Positions 1 through 10,138 of a DNA stretch of 64,000 nucleotides are shown here, piece after piece (the stretch's first letter is position 1; each line of letters starts with the position of its first letter). A program made the position numbers and the translations under genes. The DNA is from Candidatus Hydrogenedentota bacterium. GTDB taxonomy: Bacteria > Hydrogenedentota > Hydrogenedentia > Hydrogenedentales > JAGMZX01. The stretch is taken from assembly GCA_029556545.1 (NCBI GenBank), contig JAKQEQ010000159.1:29814-93813 (forward strand), given 5' to 3'. The notes beneath the pieces were generated by a model. The model worked only from the letters and a program-made list of their open reading frames with translations. It was not told where the DNA came from and searched no databases.

Positions 1-2
1 GT

Positions 3-1730
<1,728 letters not shown>

Positions 1731-1754
1731 TCCAAGCGCGCCGCCGACGCCCCG

Positions 1755-1790
1755 GTCCATACCGTCCATATCGTCCGTACCGTCCATCAA
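1755..1790. repeat. 9-bp tandem repeat, consensus GTCCATAYC, 4 units
   Basis: Four adjacent 9-mers (units start at 1755, 1764, 1773, 1782) lie in the 69-bp gap between the convergent uvrA and the binding-protein gene. The same unit recurs at 3679, 18749, 24405 and 26832. Confidence 0.85.
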
Positions 1791-1799
1791 GCCCCAAGA

Positions 1800-2744
1800 T
1801 CAGAGCGGCTTCAACAGTTTCTGGATTTCCGGCGTCTCCAGGTTATCGAGCGTAACAACCTTCACACCCGTGTCGATGCGCTTTTCGACGGGTTGCCCTT
1901 TAATCGCGTCCATGGCCGTCTGCACGCTTAGATACCCCATCTTGAACGGGTCCTGCACTATCAGCGCCTGCACCGCGCCGTCGCGCAGCGCGGCCACTTC
2001 CTCGTCCGCCGCGTCAAAGCCCACCAGTTTCACCTGGCCCGCCTTCCCGAGCGTCTTGAGCGCCTGGGCCGCCCCGATGCAAGCACTCTCGTTTGCCGCG
2101 AAGATGCCCTTGATGTTCGGGTGCGCCGTCAGCATGTCCTGCGTCACGCTCATGGCCTTTGCCTCGTTGCTGTCGCAATACTGCACCGAAACGAGCCGGA
2201 TGTTCGGAAATTCCTTGATTCCCTCCTTGAAGCCTTCCTCGCGCATCTGCGACGTGGCCGCGCCATAAACAAAGGGGATCAACCCGACCTCGCCCTCTTC
2301 GCCGATGAGCCGCGCAAGCTCCCGGGCCGCCGCTTTCGCCCCGGCGATGTTGTCCGTCGCCACGAAGGAGAGCGGCAGGTCCGATGTCACCCCCGAGTCC
2401 ATCGTGATGACCGGGATGCCGGCATCCAAGGCGCGCTGGATAGGACCGTTCAGTGCGTTCTCATCGCACGCGGCCAGCACGATCGCGTTCACGCCCCGGA
2501 CGATCATCGTCTCGATGATGTCCACCTGCTTGTCGACCTGCGTCTCCTTGTCGGGGCCCATCCAGGTCACCGCGACGCCGAGGTCCTTCCCCGCCGTTTC
2601 GGCGCCGGTCTTTACCGTAAGCCAGAATTGATGCGTGAGGGCCTTGGGAATCACGGCGATGCGCACCTGGCCGCTTGACGATTGCCCGCAGCCGAATGAG
2701 GTCAGCATGCCCGCCAGCACGCAGGCGGCGATAACACGTTTCAT
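1800..2744 (-). CDS. Sugar ABC transporter substrate-binding lipoprotein (Peripla_BP_4 / ribose-binding type)
   Basis: Predicted periplasmic sugar-binding protein of 314 residues. The chosen ATG at 2744 has a good ribosome site (AAGGAGGAC) and gives a lipoprotein signal peptide MKRVIAACVLAGMLTSFGC with a lipobox cysteine. The mature part has type I binding-protein features: IAVIPKALTHQFW, an internal IIETMIVRGVNAIVLAACD segment and VKLVGFDAADEEVAALRDG near the C terminus, as in ribose, rhamnose and autoinducer-2 binding proteins. No permease or ATPase gene is adjacent. It follows the GspB-like gene on the same strand after 58 bp. The ligand cannot be told, and a role as a receptor rather than an importer component is possible. 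Confidence 0.88.
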   Translation of the reverse strand: MKRVIAACVLAGMLTSFGCGQSSSGQVRIAVIPKALTHQFWLTVKTGAETAGKDLGVAVTWMGPDKETQVDKQVDIIETMIVRGVNAIVLAACDENALNGPIQRALDAGIPVITMDSGVTSDLPLSFVATDNIAGAKAAARELARLIGEEGEVGLIPFVYGAATSQMREEGFKEGIKEFPNIRLVSVQYCDSNEAKAMSVTQDMLTAHPNIKGIFAANESACIGAAQALKTLGKAGQVKLVGFDAADEEVAALRDGAVQALIVQDPFKMGYLSVQTAMDAIKGQPVEKRIDTGVKVVTLDNLETPEIQKLLKPL

Positions 2745-2802
2745 GGTCCCTTGTCCTCCTTCGCCGCAAGCGGCGGCGACTGCTTCCCTTTCACGACGTC
2801 GG

Positions 2803-4023
2803 TCACCAGCGCACGAAGTAGCGCTGCCCCGCGCCGATAATCTCGATGGCGATGCCACTGTTCGCAACGCCGATTAGACGCGCGTTCGTGCCCGGAATCC
2901 GCTCGCCCACGAACACCTTGTGCAGGTTGATAATGGCGACCCCGTGGGGGCGATTCGCGTCCGCCTCGCGAATCACGTTGATCCGCATGTTTTCGAGCCC
3001 CAAGCGTACCCGATCCGATCCTCTCAATTCCGGAAGGGTTTTCGGGTCCACCGGCTGAACCGGCGGCATCGCCGGAGGCGCCTGATCCACGTAATCCACC
3101 TCCCGGGGCGCCGGCGCGACGGGCGGCACGGGCATCTTGCCGGTGTTCTCAGGCGTCGACGCCGTAACGGACGGTACAGGCGCTTGCGCCACCTGAAGCG
3201 GCGGCGGTTCCGGCGTCGGCGCGGTCACGGGTATCGCCAGAGGGGGCGCTTGGGGCTCAGGCGACCGTGCAACCACCGGCGGCGCGGCTGGCGCAGGTGG
3301 CTCCGGCGCGGGCGCTTGCACAACCGCAGGCGGCGCGGCTGGCGCGGGGGACTCCGGCGCGGGCGCTTGCGCAACCGCAGGCGGCGCGGCGGGCGCAGGT
3401 GGCTCCGGCGCGGGCGCTTGCACAACCACAGGCGGCGCGGCTGGCGCGGGGGACTCCGGCACGGGCTGTTGCGCGACCACAGGCGGCGCGGCTGGCGCGG
3501 GCGCGGGCTGTTGCGCAACCACGGGCGGCGCGACTGGCACGGGGGACTCCGGCGCGGGCTGTTGCGCGACCACAGGCGGCGCGGCTGGCGCGGGCGCGGG
3601 CTCTTGGACGATCGCAGGCGGCGCGGCAGGCCCCGGTGGCGCTGGCGTGGGTTGCGCCAGGACCGTCGCGTTCCTCTTGTCCATGCCGTCCATATCGTCC
3701 ATATCGTCCATCGCATCCGTCGCGCCTGCCGCAGCCTCGCGCGCCACGTGGCGCGCCTGCGCGCCCGGGACTTCCGGCGTGCTCGCCCGATTCAACACCA
3801 CGAACACGATGACGGGCACAACCACCAGACACGCGGCCAAGGCCGCGCCCGCGGCGATCAGCCGCCCGCGCGTGACCTGAATGACGGCTTCCCCTGGCGT
3901 GGACGATTGGCCGAGCAGTTCCGCCTCGGCCTCTTCGGCCTCAAACGCGTCCTCTGCGGGCGCCTGGGCCGTTTGCATGCGTTCGGCTTCCACTTTCCGA
4001 AGCGCATCCAGTATCGAACTCAT
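2803..4023 (-). CDS. GspB-like type II secretion accessory protein with Pro/Ala-rich spacer
   Basis: Predicted 406-residue inner-membrane protein. It begins MSSILDALRKVEAERM, the N-terminal signature of GspB/PulB proteins, has one membrane segment at about residues 72-95 (GRLIAAGAALAACLVVVP), a long Pro/Ala/Val-rich periplasmic spacer, and a C-terminal domain ending in IIGAGQRYFVRW that fits the GspB C-terminal domain. The start at 4023 is preceded by GGAGAG; an upstream in-frame ATG at 4083 lacks the family N terminus. In known systems GspB works with GspA/ExeA to place the secretin in the cell wall, and here the ExeA-like gene lies 99 bp upstream. A 9-bp repeat is translated inside it as DDMDDMDGMD. 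Confidence 0.82.
   Translation of the reverse strand: MSSILDALRKVEAERMQTAQAPAEDAFEAEEAEAELLGQSSTPGEAVIQVTRGRLIAAGAALAACLVVVPVIVFVVLNRASTPEVPGAQARHVAREAAAGATDAMDDMDDMDGMDKRNATVLAQPTPAPPGPAAPPAIVQEPAPAPAAPPVVAQQPAPESPVPVAPPVVAQQPAPAPAAPPVVAQQPVPESPAPAAPPVVVQAPAPEPPAPAAPPAVAQAPAPESPAPAAPPAVVQAPAPEPPAPAAPPVVARSPEPQAPPLAIPVTAPTPEPPPLQVAQAPVPSVTASTPENTGKMPVPPVAPAPREVDYVDQAPPAMPPVQPVDPKTLPELRGSDRVRLGLENMRINVIREADANRPHGVAIINLHKVFVGERIPGTNARLIGVANSGIAIEIIGAGQRYFVRW
3240..3650 (-). repeat. Imperfect tandem repeats coding the Pro/Ala spacer of the GspB-like protein
   Basis: Repeats of roughly 18 codons (core PPVVAQAPAPESPAPAA with variants) run through the middle of the GspB-like gene. They encode an extended spacer. 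Copy number probably sets its reach across the periplasm; that is inference. Confidence 0.75.
3679..3714. repeat. 9-bp GTCCAT-type repeat inside the GspB-like gene
   Basis: Four 9-mers of the same family as 1755-1790, in frame within the minus-strand gene, translated as Met-Asp-rich residues (DDMDDMDGMD). Confidence 0.85.
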
Positions 4024-4122
4024 TCGCCGCTCTCCGTTTCCGCGCACGCCGGCCAACAGCGACCAGCGCGCCACGCTATTCAAACATGCCGCCGCCCCGC
4101 CGTCAAGACGGCCGGGACCCGC

Positions 4123-6144
4123 CTATTCCGCCGCCCCTTCATGGGGCGTCAAAGGCGCATTCGCCGGTACCGGCTGCGTCGCCGGCTTTTCGATGTCCTC
4201 CAACGGAAGCGTCGGCGGTTCGGCGGGCTCCGACAAAACCTCCATCACAACCGCGGGCGGGCCTTCTTGCGTGGGCGCGTGCGCCCCGGGCAACTCTGAC
4301 TGATCCGACTGATCCGACCGATCCGACAAGTCCGGTGTCTCGGCGCTCGGCGCGGGGTCTGCCGTCGCGGCATCCTCGGCCGGTGTCGGCGGTGTCTCGG
4401 GCTGCCGCACGTTCGGTTCCGGCGCGGGCACATCGAGCGCGCGCAAGGCGGGCGTGGGGGTTTCGGGGAGCCAACTCGTGAGCGCCATCCGCACCTGCTT
4501 GCCCGCGAGCCCGTCAATCAACAGACCGCTTTCTGCCTGGAGTCGGCTGACCGCCATGGCCGTCTCCGCGTCATACACATTGGACATGTTCTCCGCGCGC
4601 AGGCGGCCGGTCCGCCGCAATGCCTCTTTCAACCGCGCGACGGTCTCGCCCGAACTATTGGGAAGCAGGACGCGCGCGCCGGGGGTCGGGTCCCGCCACA
4701 ACACGACCGCCTCGCCCGCATAATACGCCTGGAACTCCTCCCGCGTGGCCGTGACCGTTTCCTCGCCTGCGGCGGTCAACCGCAAACGATCCTCTTCGAC
4801 ACCGGTCAGCGCCAGCCAGCAATCCTTCGTTCCCATGCGCATCTTCACGAATGTCGGCAGATTCACAACCAGTAACTGATCCAGCGCGGGCCGAAGCACC
4901 TCGAACGCCAGGCCGTTGCGAACGGCGAAAGCCGCGAAGGCCGGTATGGTGTCATCTTCCGGCCGCGCCGCAACCGGCTCGACATTCCATGCATCGAGCA
5001 GCGCCGCCGATGCCGCCTCGATCGCCGGTCCCGGCTCGATCGCGAGAAGCGCCGTGATAAAGTCGCTCCGCTCGGGCTCGGGCAGCTTGGATGCCGCGGG
5101 GTTCGGCTCGGAAACCGTGGCGGCATCCGCCGGATCGAGGGCGATCGGACGCGGAACCGGCGACGCCGCGGGAACGGGGCGTGCGCTCTGTGTCGCCATT
5201 TCCTCGAGCAGGTTCTCGAGGGGCCGCACCAGGCCGTAGAACGCCAGCAGCACGATGACGCACGCGGTGACAAGCAACGCCGGGCTGGGCAGGAGCCGCC
5301 CGATCGCCTGCCGGAAGGGAGTACGCCGTGCCCGCACGCGCTCCCCCCGGATTTCCCGCGCCGCCAGGCGCACAATCGGGGCCGTGATCGTGCGGACCTC
5401 CTTGGTGTAGCCCACCAGCAGCGCGCGATCGCACACCGCGTTAATCACACGAGGCACCCCACCCGAAAAACGGTAGATCGCCCGCACCGCCTTGCGATCG
5501 AATTGCACCTTGCGCCGCCCCCCCGCCACGTGCAGCCGGTACGCGATGTATTGCAGCGTCTCCGTCTCCGTGAGCGGCTTCAGATGATACCGCGCCGTGA
5601 TCCGCTGGTTGAGCTGCCGCAGTTCCCTCAGCGCGAGCACTTCGGCCAGTTCCGGCTGCCCGATGAGAATGATCTGGAGCAACTTGTCCTTCTCTGTCTC
5701 GAGATTCGACAGCAGGCGAATCTGTTCGAGCACCGGCGGGGCAAGGTTCTGCGCCTCATCGATGACCAGCACGCAATTACGGCCCCGCGCCGCCGCATCG
5801 AGCAGGTACTTGTTCAGGGAATCCACCAGTTCGAGGGCGTTCTCCGGGCACGCATCAATGCCGAATTCCTCGTTGATCTTTTTCAGCAGCTCGATGCTGC
5901 TCAACGCCGGATTGAAAATAAACGCGACATCCGTCTCCGGGTCAAGCTGGTTCAACAGATTCCGGCAAATCGTCGTCTTCCCCGTCCCGATTTCGCCCGT
6001 CAGCATCACGAACCCGCTGTGGTTCTTGATCCCGTACAGGAGGTGCGCGAACGCTTCCTTATGCTTGTCGCTCAGGTAAAGGAACTTCGGGTCCGGCGTC
6101 AGATTGAACGGCTTTTCTCGAAGGCCATAGAACACTTCGTACAT
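4123..6144 (-). CDS. ExeA/GspA-like AAA ATPase with peptidoglycan-binding domain
   Basis: Predicted 673-residue membrane ATPase. The N terminus MYEVFYGLREKPFNLTPDP is characteristic of ExeA/GspA ATPases; Walker A GEIGTGKTT is at residues 50-58 and Walker B VLVIDEAQNL follows. A membrane segment (LLVTACVIVLLAFYGLV) precedes a periplasmic part that carries a PG_binding_1-like segment (LKEALRRTGRL...VSRLQAESGL). The ATG at 6144 was chosen over 6186 because it starts the conserved family N terminus. In Aeromonas ExeA with ExeB inserts the type II secretin through peptidoglycan, and the next gene here is GspB-like. The C-terminal tail holds Asp/Ser repeats made by a 9-bp tandem repeat at 4301-4327. 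Confidence 0.88.
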   Translation of the reverse strand: MYEVFYGLREKPFNLTPDPKFLYLSDKHKEAFAHLLYGIKNHSGFVMLTGEIGTGKTTICRNLLNQLDPETDVAFIFNPALSSIELLKKINEEFGIDACPENALELVDSLNKYLLDAAARGRNCVLVIDEAQNLAPPVLEQIRLLSNLETEKDKLLQIILIGQPELAEVLALRELRQLNQRITARYHLKPLTETETLQYIAYRLHVAGGRRKVQFDRKAVRAIYRFSGGVPRVINAVCDRALLVGYTKEVRTITAPIVRLAAREIRGERVRARRTPFRQAIGRLLPSPALLVTACVIVLLAFYGLVRPLENLLEEMATQSARPVPAASPVPRPIALDPADAATVSEPNPAASKLPEPERSDFITALLAIEPGPAIEAASAALLDAWNVEPVAARPEDDTIPAFAAFAVRNGLAFEVLRPALDQLLVVNLPTFVKMRMGTKDCWLALTGVEEDRLRLTAAGEETVTATREEFQAYYAGEAVVLWRDPTPGARVLLPNSSGETVARLKEALRRTGRLRAENMSNVYDAETAMAVSRLQAESGLLIDGLAGKQVRMALTSWLPETPTPALRALDVPAPEPNVRQPETPPTPAEDAATADPAPSAETPDLSDRSDQSDQSELPGAHAPTQEGPPAVVMEVLSEPAEPPTLPLEDIEKPATQPVPANAPLTPHEGAAE
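4301..4327. repeat. 9-bp tandem repeat TGATCCGAC, 3 units
   Basis: Three 9-mers in frame in the ExeA-like gene, translated as SDRSDQSDQS. Same period as the GTCCAT family but a different consensus. Confidence 0.8.
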
Positions 6145-6585
6145 GGAAAACCTCGCGACCTTCTCGCTCGCGGAGAGAACCGCCACCCTGGAAAAATCGG
6201 CTTAACGGGACCCATCCGAGACTGTCTTCGAATGCTCCCGTTTCCGTTTTCCCCAGGAACCGTGGCGCTGTGTAACCGCCTTTCCGCTACGCCGACGTAG
6301 CCTAACACGGAAAGACCGTGGAATCAATGACTTCCTTCAACGCGTTTTCCAAGACAATCGGGGAATTGACAGAATTCGGATTTTGAGGTACGCTATAGTC
6401 AGACGTGAACGCGGGGGAAGGTGGAGAGGCATAACGCCTTTTCACTTTGGGGTACGCAGAAGCGGCTGTTGCCGTCGCTTCTTCTCGCGACGTGCTCATA
6501 TACGCGAGTTCGGGTGTGTAACGAAGGCAGAAAGATGACCGTGACGGGGGCGATCCACTCGGGGGACCGCTCAGGAGGTAGAACT
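6145..6585. other. 441-bp divergent intergenic region
   Basis: Lies between the divergent ExeA-like gene and the first secreted modular gene. Two perfect small inverted repeats are present: GCTACG/CGTAGC (6286-6301) and CACGG/CCGTG (6306-6320). A possible plus-strand promoter is at 6366-6399. A strong ribosome site AGGAGGT (6574-6580) lies just before the ATG at 6586. I see no convincing gene here; the short open frames have no start signal or recognisable sequence. Confidence 0.6.
6366..6399 (+). promoter_or_regulatory. Possible sigma-70 promoter of the secreted protein gene
   Basis: Perfect TTGACA at 6366-6371. The best -10-like hexamer, TATAGT at 6394, is 22 bp away; a poorer TACGCT at 6389 has 17-bp spacing. 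The call is therefore tentative. Confidence 0.35.
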
Positions 6586-9500
6586 ATGTCTTATCACAAA
6601 GTATTTCAGGCGTACTGTGTCTTCTGGACCGTTTGCTGCGCGGCATTCGTGCTTGCCGGCACGCCGACGTTCGCCAACGGCGTGTCGCACGGAGTAAACA
6701 TTACGGTAAAATCTGGTGCCGTAGGACTCCCCGCCCCGCCGGTCCCGCGCGACGTCAACGCGAACGCAGACCCCTGGAACGATATTTACAAGGCCGGCGG
6801 CACGGCCCCGGCGCCAGGTTCGACCAGCCTGCTGCGGCTGGACAAGGCGCTCCTCGGCCTGCTCCCCCACGACGACATCGACGCCATTTCCTACGCCGAC
6901 GCCAATGTGGCGCTGCCGCCGCCAGTGCTAATTGCCGACGGGCCCGCCTGGGTTGAGGGAATTCCCGGCGGCGGCTGGGAAGACTGGCAAGGCAACCTCA
7001 TCTTCTGGCACTTCTCGGTGGATGAGTTTGCGCTCGGCGTGTTCAACCCCTTTACCATTCCTCCCAAGTCCGCGGTGCGCAACGAAGTCATGGCGGGCAC
7101 CTCGTGGAACCTGCTGCCCGCGAATCCGAATGAGGCGCACGGCGACTACTTCATCGCCAGCACCGCCTTCCCCGGCGGCAAAGGCAACAATTTCCTGGGC
7201 GCGGATGAAGAACAGTTGACGCTTGATATCTCGCCGCTCGCCGCGCCCCACGCGCAGGACGACCTGAACGGTCTGGACCTGGAGGCGGACCTGATCCTGC
7301 ATCCAGACATCCCGCTACAGCCGGGAGAGTTGTTCTTCTCTCTCGCGCCGGGCTCGCCGTCCCTCGCGGGCATCGACCCCTTCTTCCTGCGGCCCTTCTC
7401 CGAGGCGGACATTCTCACCCCGAACGGCGGGGGGGGATTTCGCATCGCGCAGGTGGTGGACGGCCTGATCGTGAACGGCAACGCGGAACGGCTCGGCATC
7501 CCCTTGGGCAACAACCTGGACGCCCTCTTCGTGGACGGCAACGGCATTCCCTGCTTCTCCGTGCAAATGCTGATCCCCAGCATGATGCCGGGTACTCCGA
7601 ATGCGAATCCCGGCGACATCCTGGTGCCGGACGGCATGTTGTACCCACTCGGCATGCCGGTTCCGGACGGGGTAGCCGACGAGTTGATTCCCGCGCGCGA
7701 CCTCGGCCTGCTCGACCTCGAGAAAATTGGAACGCCGGAAGACCCACCCGACCCGCAAGACGACAACCTGAACGCCCTCGACGCCGAATTGGAGCCGTAC
7801 ACGTCGCCTCCTCCTCCCGTGGAAGGCAAGGACGATGCTCTTGTGCCTGGTGGCGAAGGCGAAGGTGAAGGTGAAGGTGAGGGCGAGGGCGAAGGCGAAG
7901 GTGAGGGCGAGGGCGAGGGTGAGGGTGAAGGTGAAGGCGAAGGTGAAGGCGAGGGTGAGGAACCGAATCCCTTCGGCATCAATATCTCCGTGCGCGTGAA
8001 CAGCGCCGGATTGCCGCCGCCGCCGTGGCCCCGGGACGTCGCGCTCAATCCGGATCCTTGGAACGACGTCTATAAGGCCGGCGCAGGCCGCAACCTCCTG
8101 CGGCTACCGCAGCATCTGTTAGGACTCCTCCCCGGCGACGATATCAATGCCATCTCCTATCGCGATACCGTCGTGTTTCTGCCGCCGCCCGCGCCCGCGG
8201 ACCCGCCTTTCTGGGCGGACTTGCCGGGCCATGGGTGGTGGGACGCCGCGGGATTGCCTATATACTGGCATTTCTCCGTGGACGCGTGGGCGATTGGCGT
8301 CGGATTCAAACCGCTCGCGATGCCGCCGCGCCCGCCGTCTGATGTCAATAACGAAGTCCTGCTTGGCAGACAATGGAATGTGGTGCTCGCGAATCCTAAC
8401 GAGGCGCATGGGGACTACTTCCTCACCAGCATTGTGTTTCCTGTTGGAATGCCAGGGGGCATTGGGTCAAACCTCCTCGTCGGCGACGAAGAAGCGCTCG
8501 GACTCGCCATTCAGAACAACGTCGCGCCCCCGCCAGCCCACGACAACGACGACCTGAATGCACTCGACTTGCACGCGCCGTTGATCGATAGCCGACCCCA
8601 TCCGCTGCCGCCCGGCTGCCTTTACTTCTCATTGGCTAAGGGATCCCCTTCGCTCGGCGGATTCGACCCCACTTTCGGGCGGCCTGTCACCGCCGCGGAC
8701 ATTTTTACGCCTGACGGCGCGGGCGGATTCCGTATCGCGCTGATGGCCGATGGACTGCTTGTAAACGGAAACGCTGAAACGTTGGGGGTTCCCCTCGATA
8801 ATGATCTCGATGCGCTGTTTGTCGACGGACAAGGCATCCCCTGCTTTTCGGTATTAAGCCCCATTGTGAGCGCCCTGCATCAAGCCGCGAATCCCGGCGA
8901 TATCCTCGTTCCCGACGGCATGCTCCTGCCGGCGGGAGGACCCGTACCAGACGGTGTCGCCGACGAAATGATCCCCGCTCGAGACCTCGGGCTCCTCGAC
9001 CTCGAGAAGCTTCCTAATCCCGAGGACCCCGACCCCGACCCGCAAGACGACAATCTGAACGCCCTGGATGCGGAACTGGCCAGTGTACCGCCGGATAACC
9101 CTCCGGGTGAGGGCCAGGACCAGGCCGGTAGCGAAGGAGAAGGAGAGGGCGAAGGAGAAGGTGAAGGTGAGGGTGAAGGCGAGGGAGAGGGCGAAGGTGA
9201 AGGAGAAGGGGAGGGAGAGGGCGAAGGAGAAGGTGAAGGGGAGGGTGAAGGCGAAGGAGAAGGTGAAGGCGAAGGGGAGGGAGAGGGCGAAGGCGAAGGA
9301 GAAGGAGAAGGCGAAGGTGAAGGGGAAGGGGAAGGAGAAGGCGAGGGCGAAGGCGAAGGGGAAGGTGAAGGGGAGGGAGAGGGCGAAGGGGAAGGAGAAG
9401 GAGAAGGCGAAGGTGAAGGTGAAGGGGAAGGGGAAGGCGAAGGCGAAGGAGAAGGCGAAGGTGAAGGGGAAGGTGAAGGCGAGGGAGAGGGCGAAGGTGA

Positions 9501-9855
9501 GGGCGAAGGCGAAGGGGAGGGCGAGGGGGACCCTTGCTTCAGCGAATACCACACGGCGGACCAGTCGCAGAATAATCTCATCGAGTTGACCGAGTTGTTG
9601 CGGGTCATTCAGTTCTATAACAGTGGCGGATTCCACTGCGCCGATGACCCCTCGAGCACGGAAGACGGCTACGTCCCCGGGCCGGGTGCGAACCACGCTT
9701 GTTGCCCCCACGACAGCGACTACGTGCCCTCCGGCCCCGATTGGGAGGTCAAACTGACGGAGTTGTTGCGCGTAATCCAGTTCTACAACTCGGGCGGCTA
9801 CTACTACTGCCCGGACGAAGCGACGGAGGACGGTTTTTGCCCAGGGCAGCCTTGA
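6586..9855 (+). CDS. Secreted modular protein: two duplicated domains, two Glu-Gly linkers, C-terminal EF-hand-like module
   Basis: Predicted exported protein of 1089 residues, function unknown. The ATG at 6586 follows AGGAGGT and opens a signal peptide of about 31 residues ending near GTPTFANG. Two homologous domains of about 390 residues follow, recognisable by shared landmarks PRDVNANADPWNDIYKAG / PRDVALNPDPWNDVYKAG, NPNEAHGDYF, and PARDLGLLDLEK with PQDDNLNALDAEL at the end of each. The first Glu-Gly linker (7855-7960) joins them. The second (9133-9528, 66 dipeptides) leads to a C-terminal module of about 108 residues with two ELLRVIQFYNSGG helices and six cysteines. The repeated Asp-rich segments suggest calcium-dependent folds, which is inference. 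No catalytic motif was recognised. Confidence 0.85.
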   Translation: MSYHKVFQAYCVFWTVCCAAFVLAGTPTFANGVSHGVNITVKSGAVGLPAPPVPRDVNANADPWNDIYKAGGTAPAPGSTSLLRLDKALLGLLPHDDIDAISYADANVALPPPVLIADGPAWVEGIPGGGWEDWQGNLIFWHFSVDEFALGVFNPFTIPPKSAVRNEVMAGTSWNLLPANPNEAHGDYFIASTAFPGGKGNNFLGADEEQLTLDISPLAAPHAQDDLNGLDLEADLILHPDIPLQPGELFFSLAPGSPSLAGIDPFFLRPFSEADILTPNGGGGFRIAQVVDGLIVNGNAERLGIPLGNNLDALFVDGNGIPCFSVQMLIPSMMPGTPNANPGDILVPDGMLYPLGMPVPDGVADELIPARDLGLLDLEKIGTPEDPPDPQDDNLNALDAELEPYTSPPPPVEGKDDALVPGGEGEGEGEGEGEGEGEGEGEGEGEGEGEGEGEGEGEEPNPFGINISVRVNSAGLPPPPWPRDVALNPDPWNDVYKAGAGRNLLRLPQHLLGLLPGDDINAISYRDTVVFLPPPAPADPPFWADLPGHGWWDAAGLPIYWHFSVDAWAIGVGFKPLAMPPRPPSDVNNEVLLGRQWNVVLANPNEAHGDYFLTSIVFPVGMPGGIGSNLLVGDEEALGLAIQNNVAPPPAHDNDDLNALDLHAPLIDSRPHPLPPGCLYFSLAKGSPSLGGFDPTFGRPVTAADIFTPDGAGGFRIALMADGLLVNGNAETLGVPLDNDLDALFVDGQGIPCFSVLSPIVSALHQAANPGDILVPDGMLLPAGGPVPDGVADEMIPARDLGLLDLEKLPNPEDPDPDPQDDNLNALDAELASVPPDNPPGEGQDQAGSEGEGEGEGEGEGEGEGEGEGEGEGEGEGEGEGEGEGEGEGEGEGEGEGEGEGEGEGEGEGEGEGEGEGEGEGEGEGEGEGEGEGEGEGEGEGEGEGEGEGEGEGEGEGEGEGEGEGEGEGEGEGEGEGEGEGDPCFSEYHTADQSQNNLIELTELLRVIQFYNSGGFHCADDPSSTEDGYVPGPGANHACCPHDSDYVPSGPDWEVKLTELLRVIQFYNSGGYYYCPDEATEDGFCPGQP
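7855..7960 (+). repeat. Glu-Gly hexanucleotide linker (first, secreted protein at 6.6 kb)
   Basis: Run of GAR-GGN codon pairs coding alternating Glu-Gly between the two duplicated domains. The third bases vary, so the DNA is a degenerate hexamer repeat. Confidence 0.95.
9133..9528 (+). repeat. Glu-Gly hexanucleotide linker, 66 dipeptides
   Basis: 396 bp of uninterrupted GAR-GGN pairs. It uses GGA and GGG often, unlike the linkers at 13.7 and 52.2 kb, which use almost only GGC and GGT. This suggests a separate expansion. Confidence 0.95.
9529..9852 (+). other. EF-hand-like / dockerin-like C-terminal module (copy 1)
   Basis: About 108 residues. The first helix-loop reads ADQSQNNLIELTELLRVIQ, matching an EF-hand loop D-x-S-x-N-x-x-I-x-x-x-E. 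The second, PDWEVKLTELLRVIQF, keeps the loop Asp and final Glu. Between them lie TEDGYVPGPG and a CC pair, and the end reads TEDGFCPG. Homologous copies end the proteins at 10.1, 45.4 and 49.3 kb. Confidence 0.8.
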
Positions 9856-10049
9856 ACGCCGTGCGCGGAAATGCCGAACGCATTCGAGACGTGGAATAGG
9901 AGAGTGAGTCCATTTCGCGGCTCATTGATATGGGACTAAACGCCGAAAAAGGAGATAAAACCGATTTTATCTTATGGATTTGCGGGAAGATCGGCAAGTG
10001 GAGTGTTTTCGTAAGTCGTTGCGCCGCAAGGATCTTTGCAAGAAAGGGC

Positions 10050-10079
10050 TTGTGTGTTCCGCCTAGACGGTGCTATAAT
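10050..10079 (+). promoter_or_regulatory. Sigma-70-type promoter for the 1357-aa secreted protein
   Basis: TTGTGT (10050-10055), 18-bp spacer, perfect TATAAT (10074-10079), about 60 bp before the ATG at 10139. An AT-rich 8-bp hairpin (9953-9972) lies upstream. Confidence 0.55.
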
Positions 10080-10138
10080 GGGTTCGGGTTGGAGTTGAGG
10101 TACGAAACCGAAGCGAAAGGAATGAGGGGTTCTTTGTC

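Noticed and set aside
2920-4299. A 459-codon Arg-rich plus-strand frame
   Set aside because: Complement of the Pro/Ala repeats in the GspB-like gene; no start signal and very high Arg content.
6302-6499. A 65-codon minus-strand frame between the ExeA-like and first secreted protein genes
   Set aside because: No ribosome site, no recognisable sequence, and it crosses the promoter-like TTGACA.
9133-9528. CRISPR-like periodic array
   Set aside because: The periodicity is six bases, without spacers or conserved repeats of 23-40 bases; it codes the Glu-Gly linker in frame.
8880-9608. Ser-Pro repeat and Phe-rich frames on the minus strand at the Glu-Gly linkers
   Set aside because: They are translations of the complement of GAR-GGN repeats; the same artefact appears at every linker.
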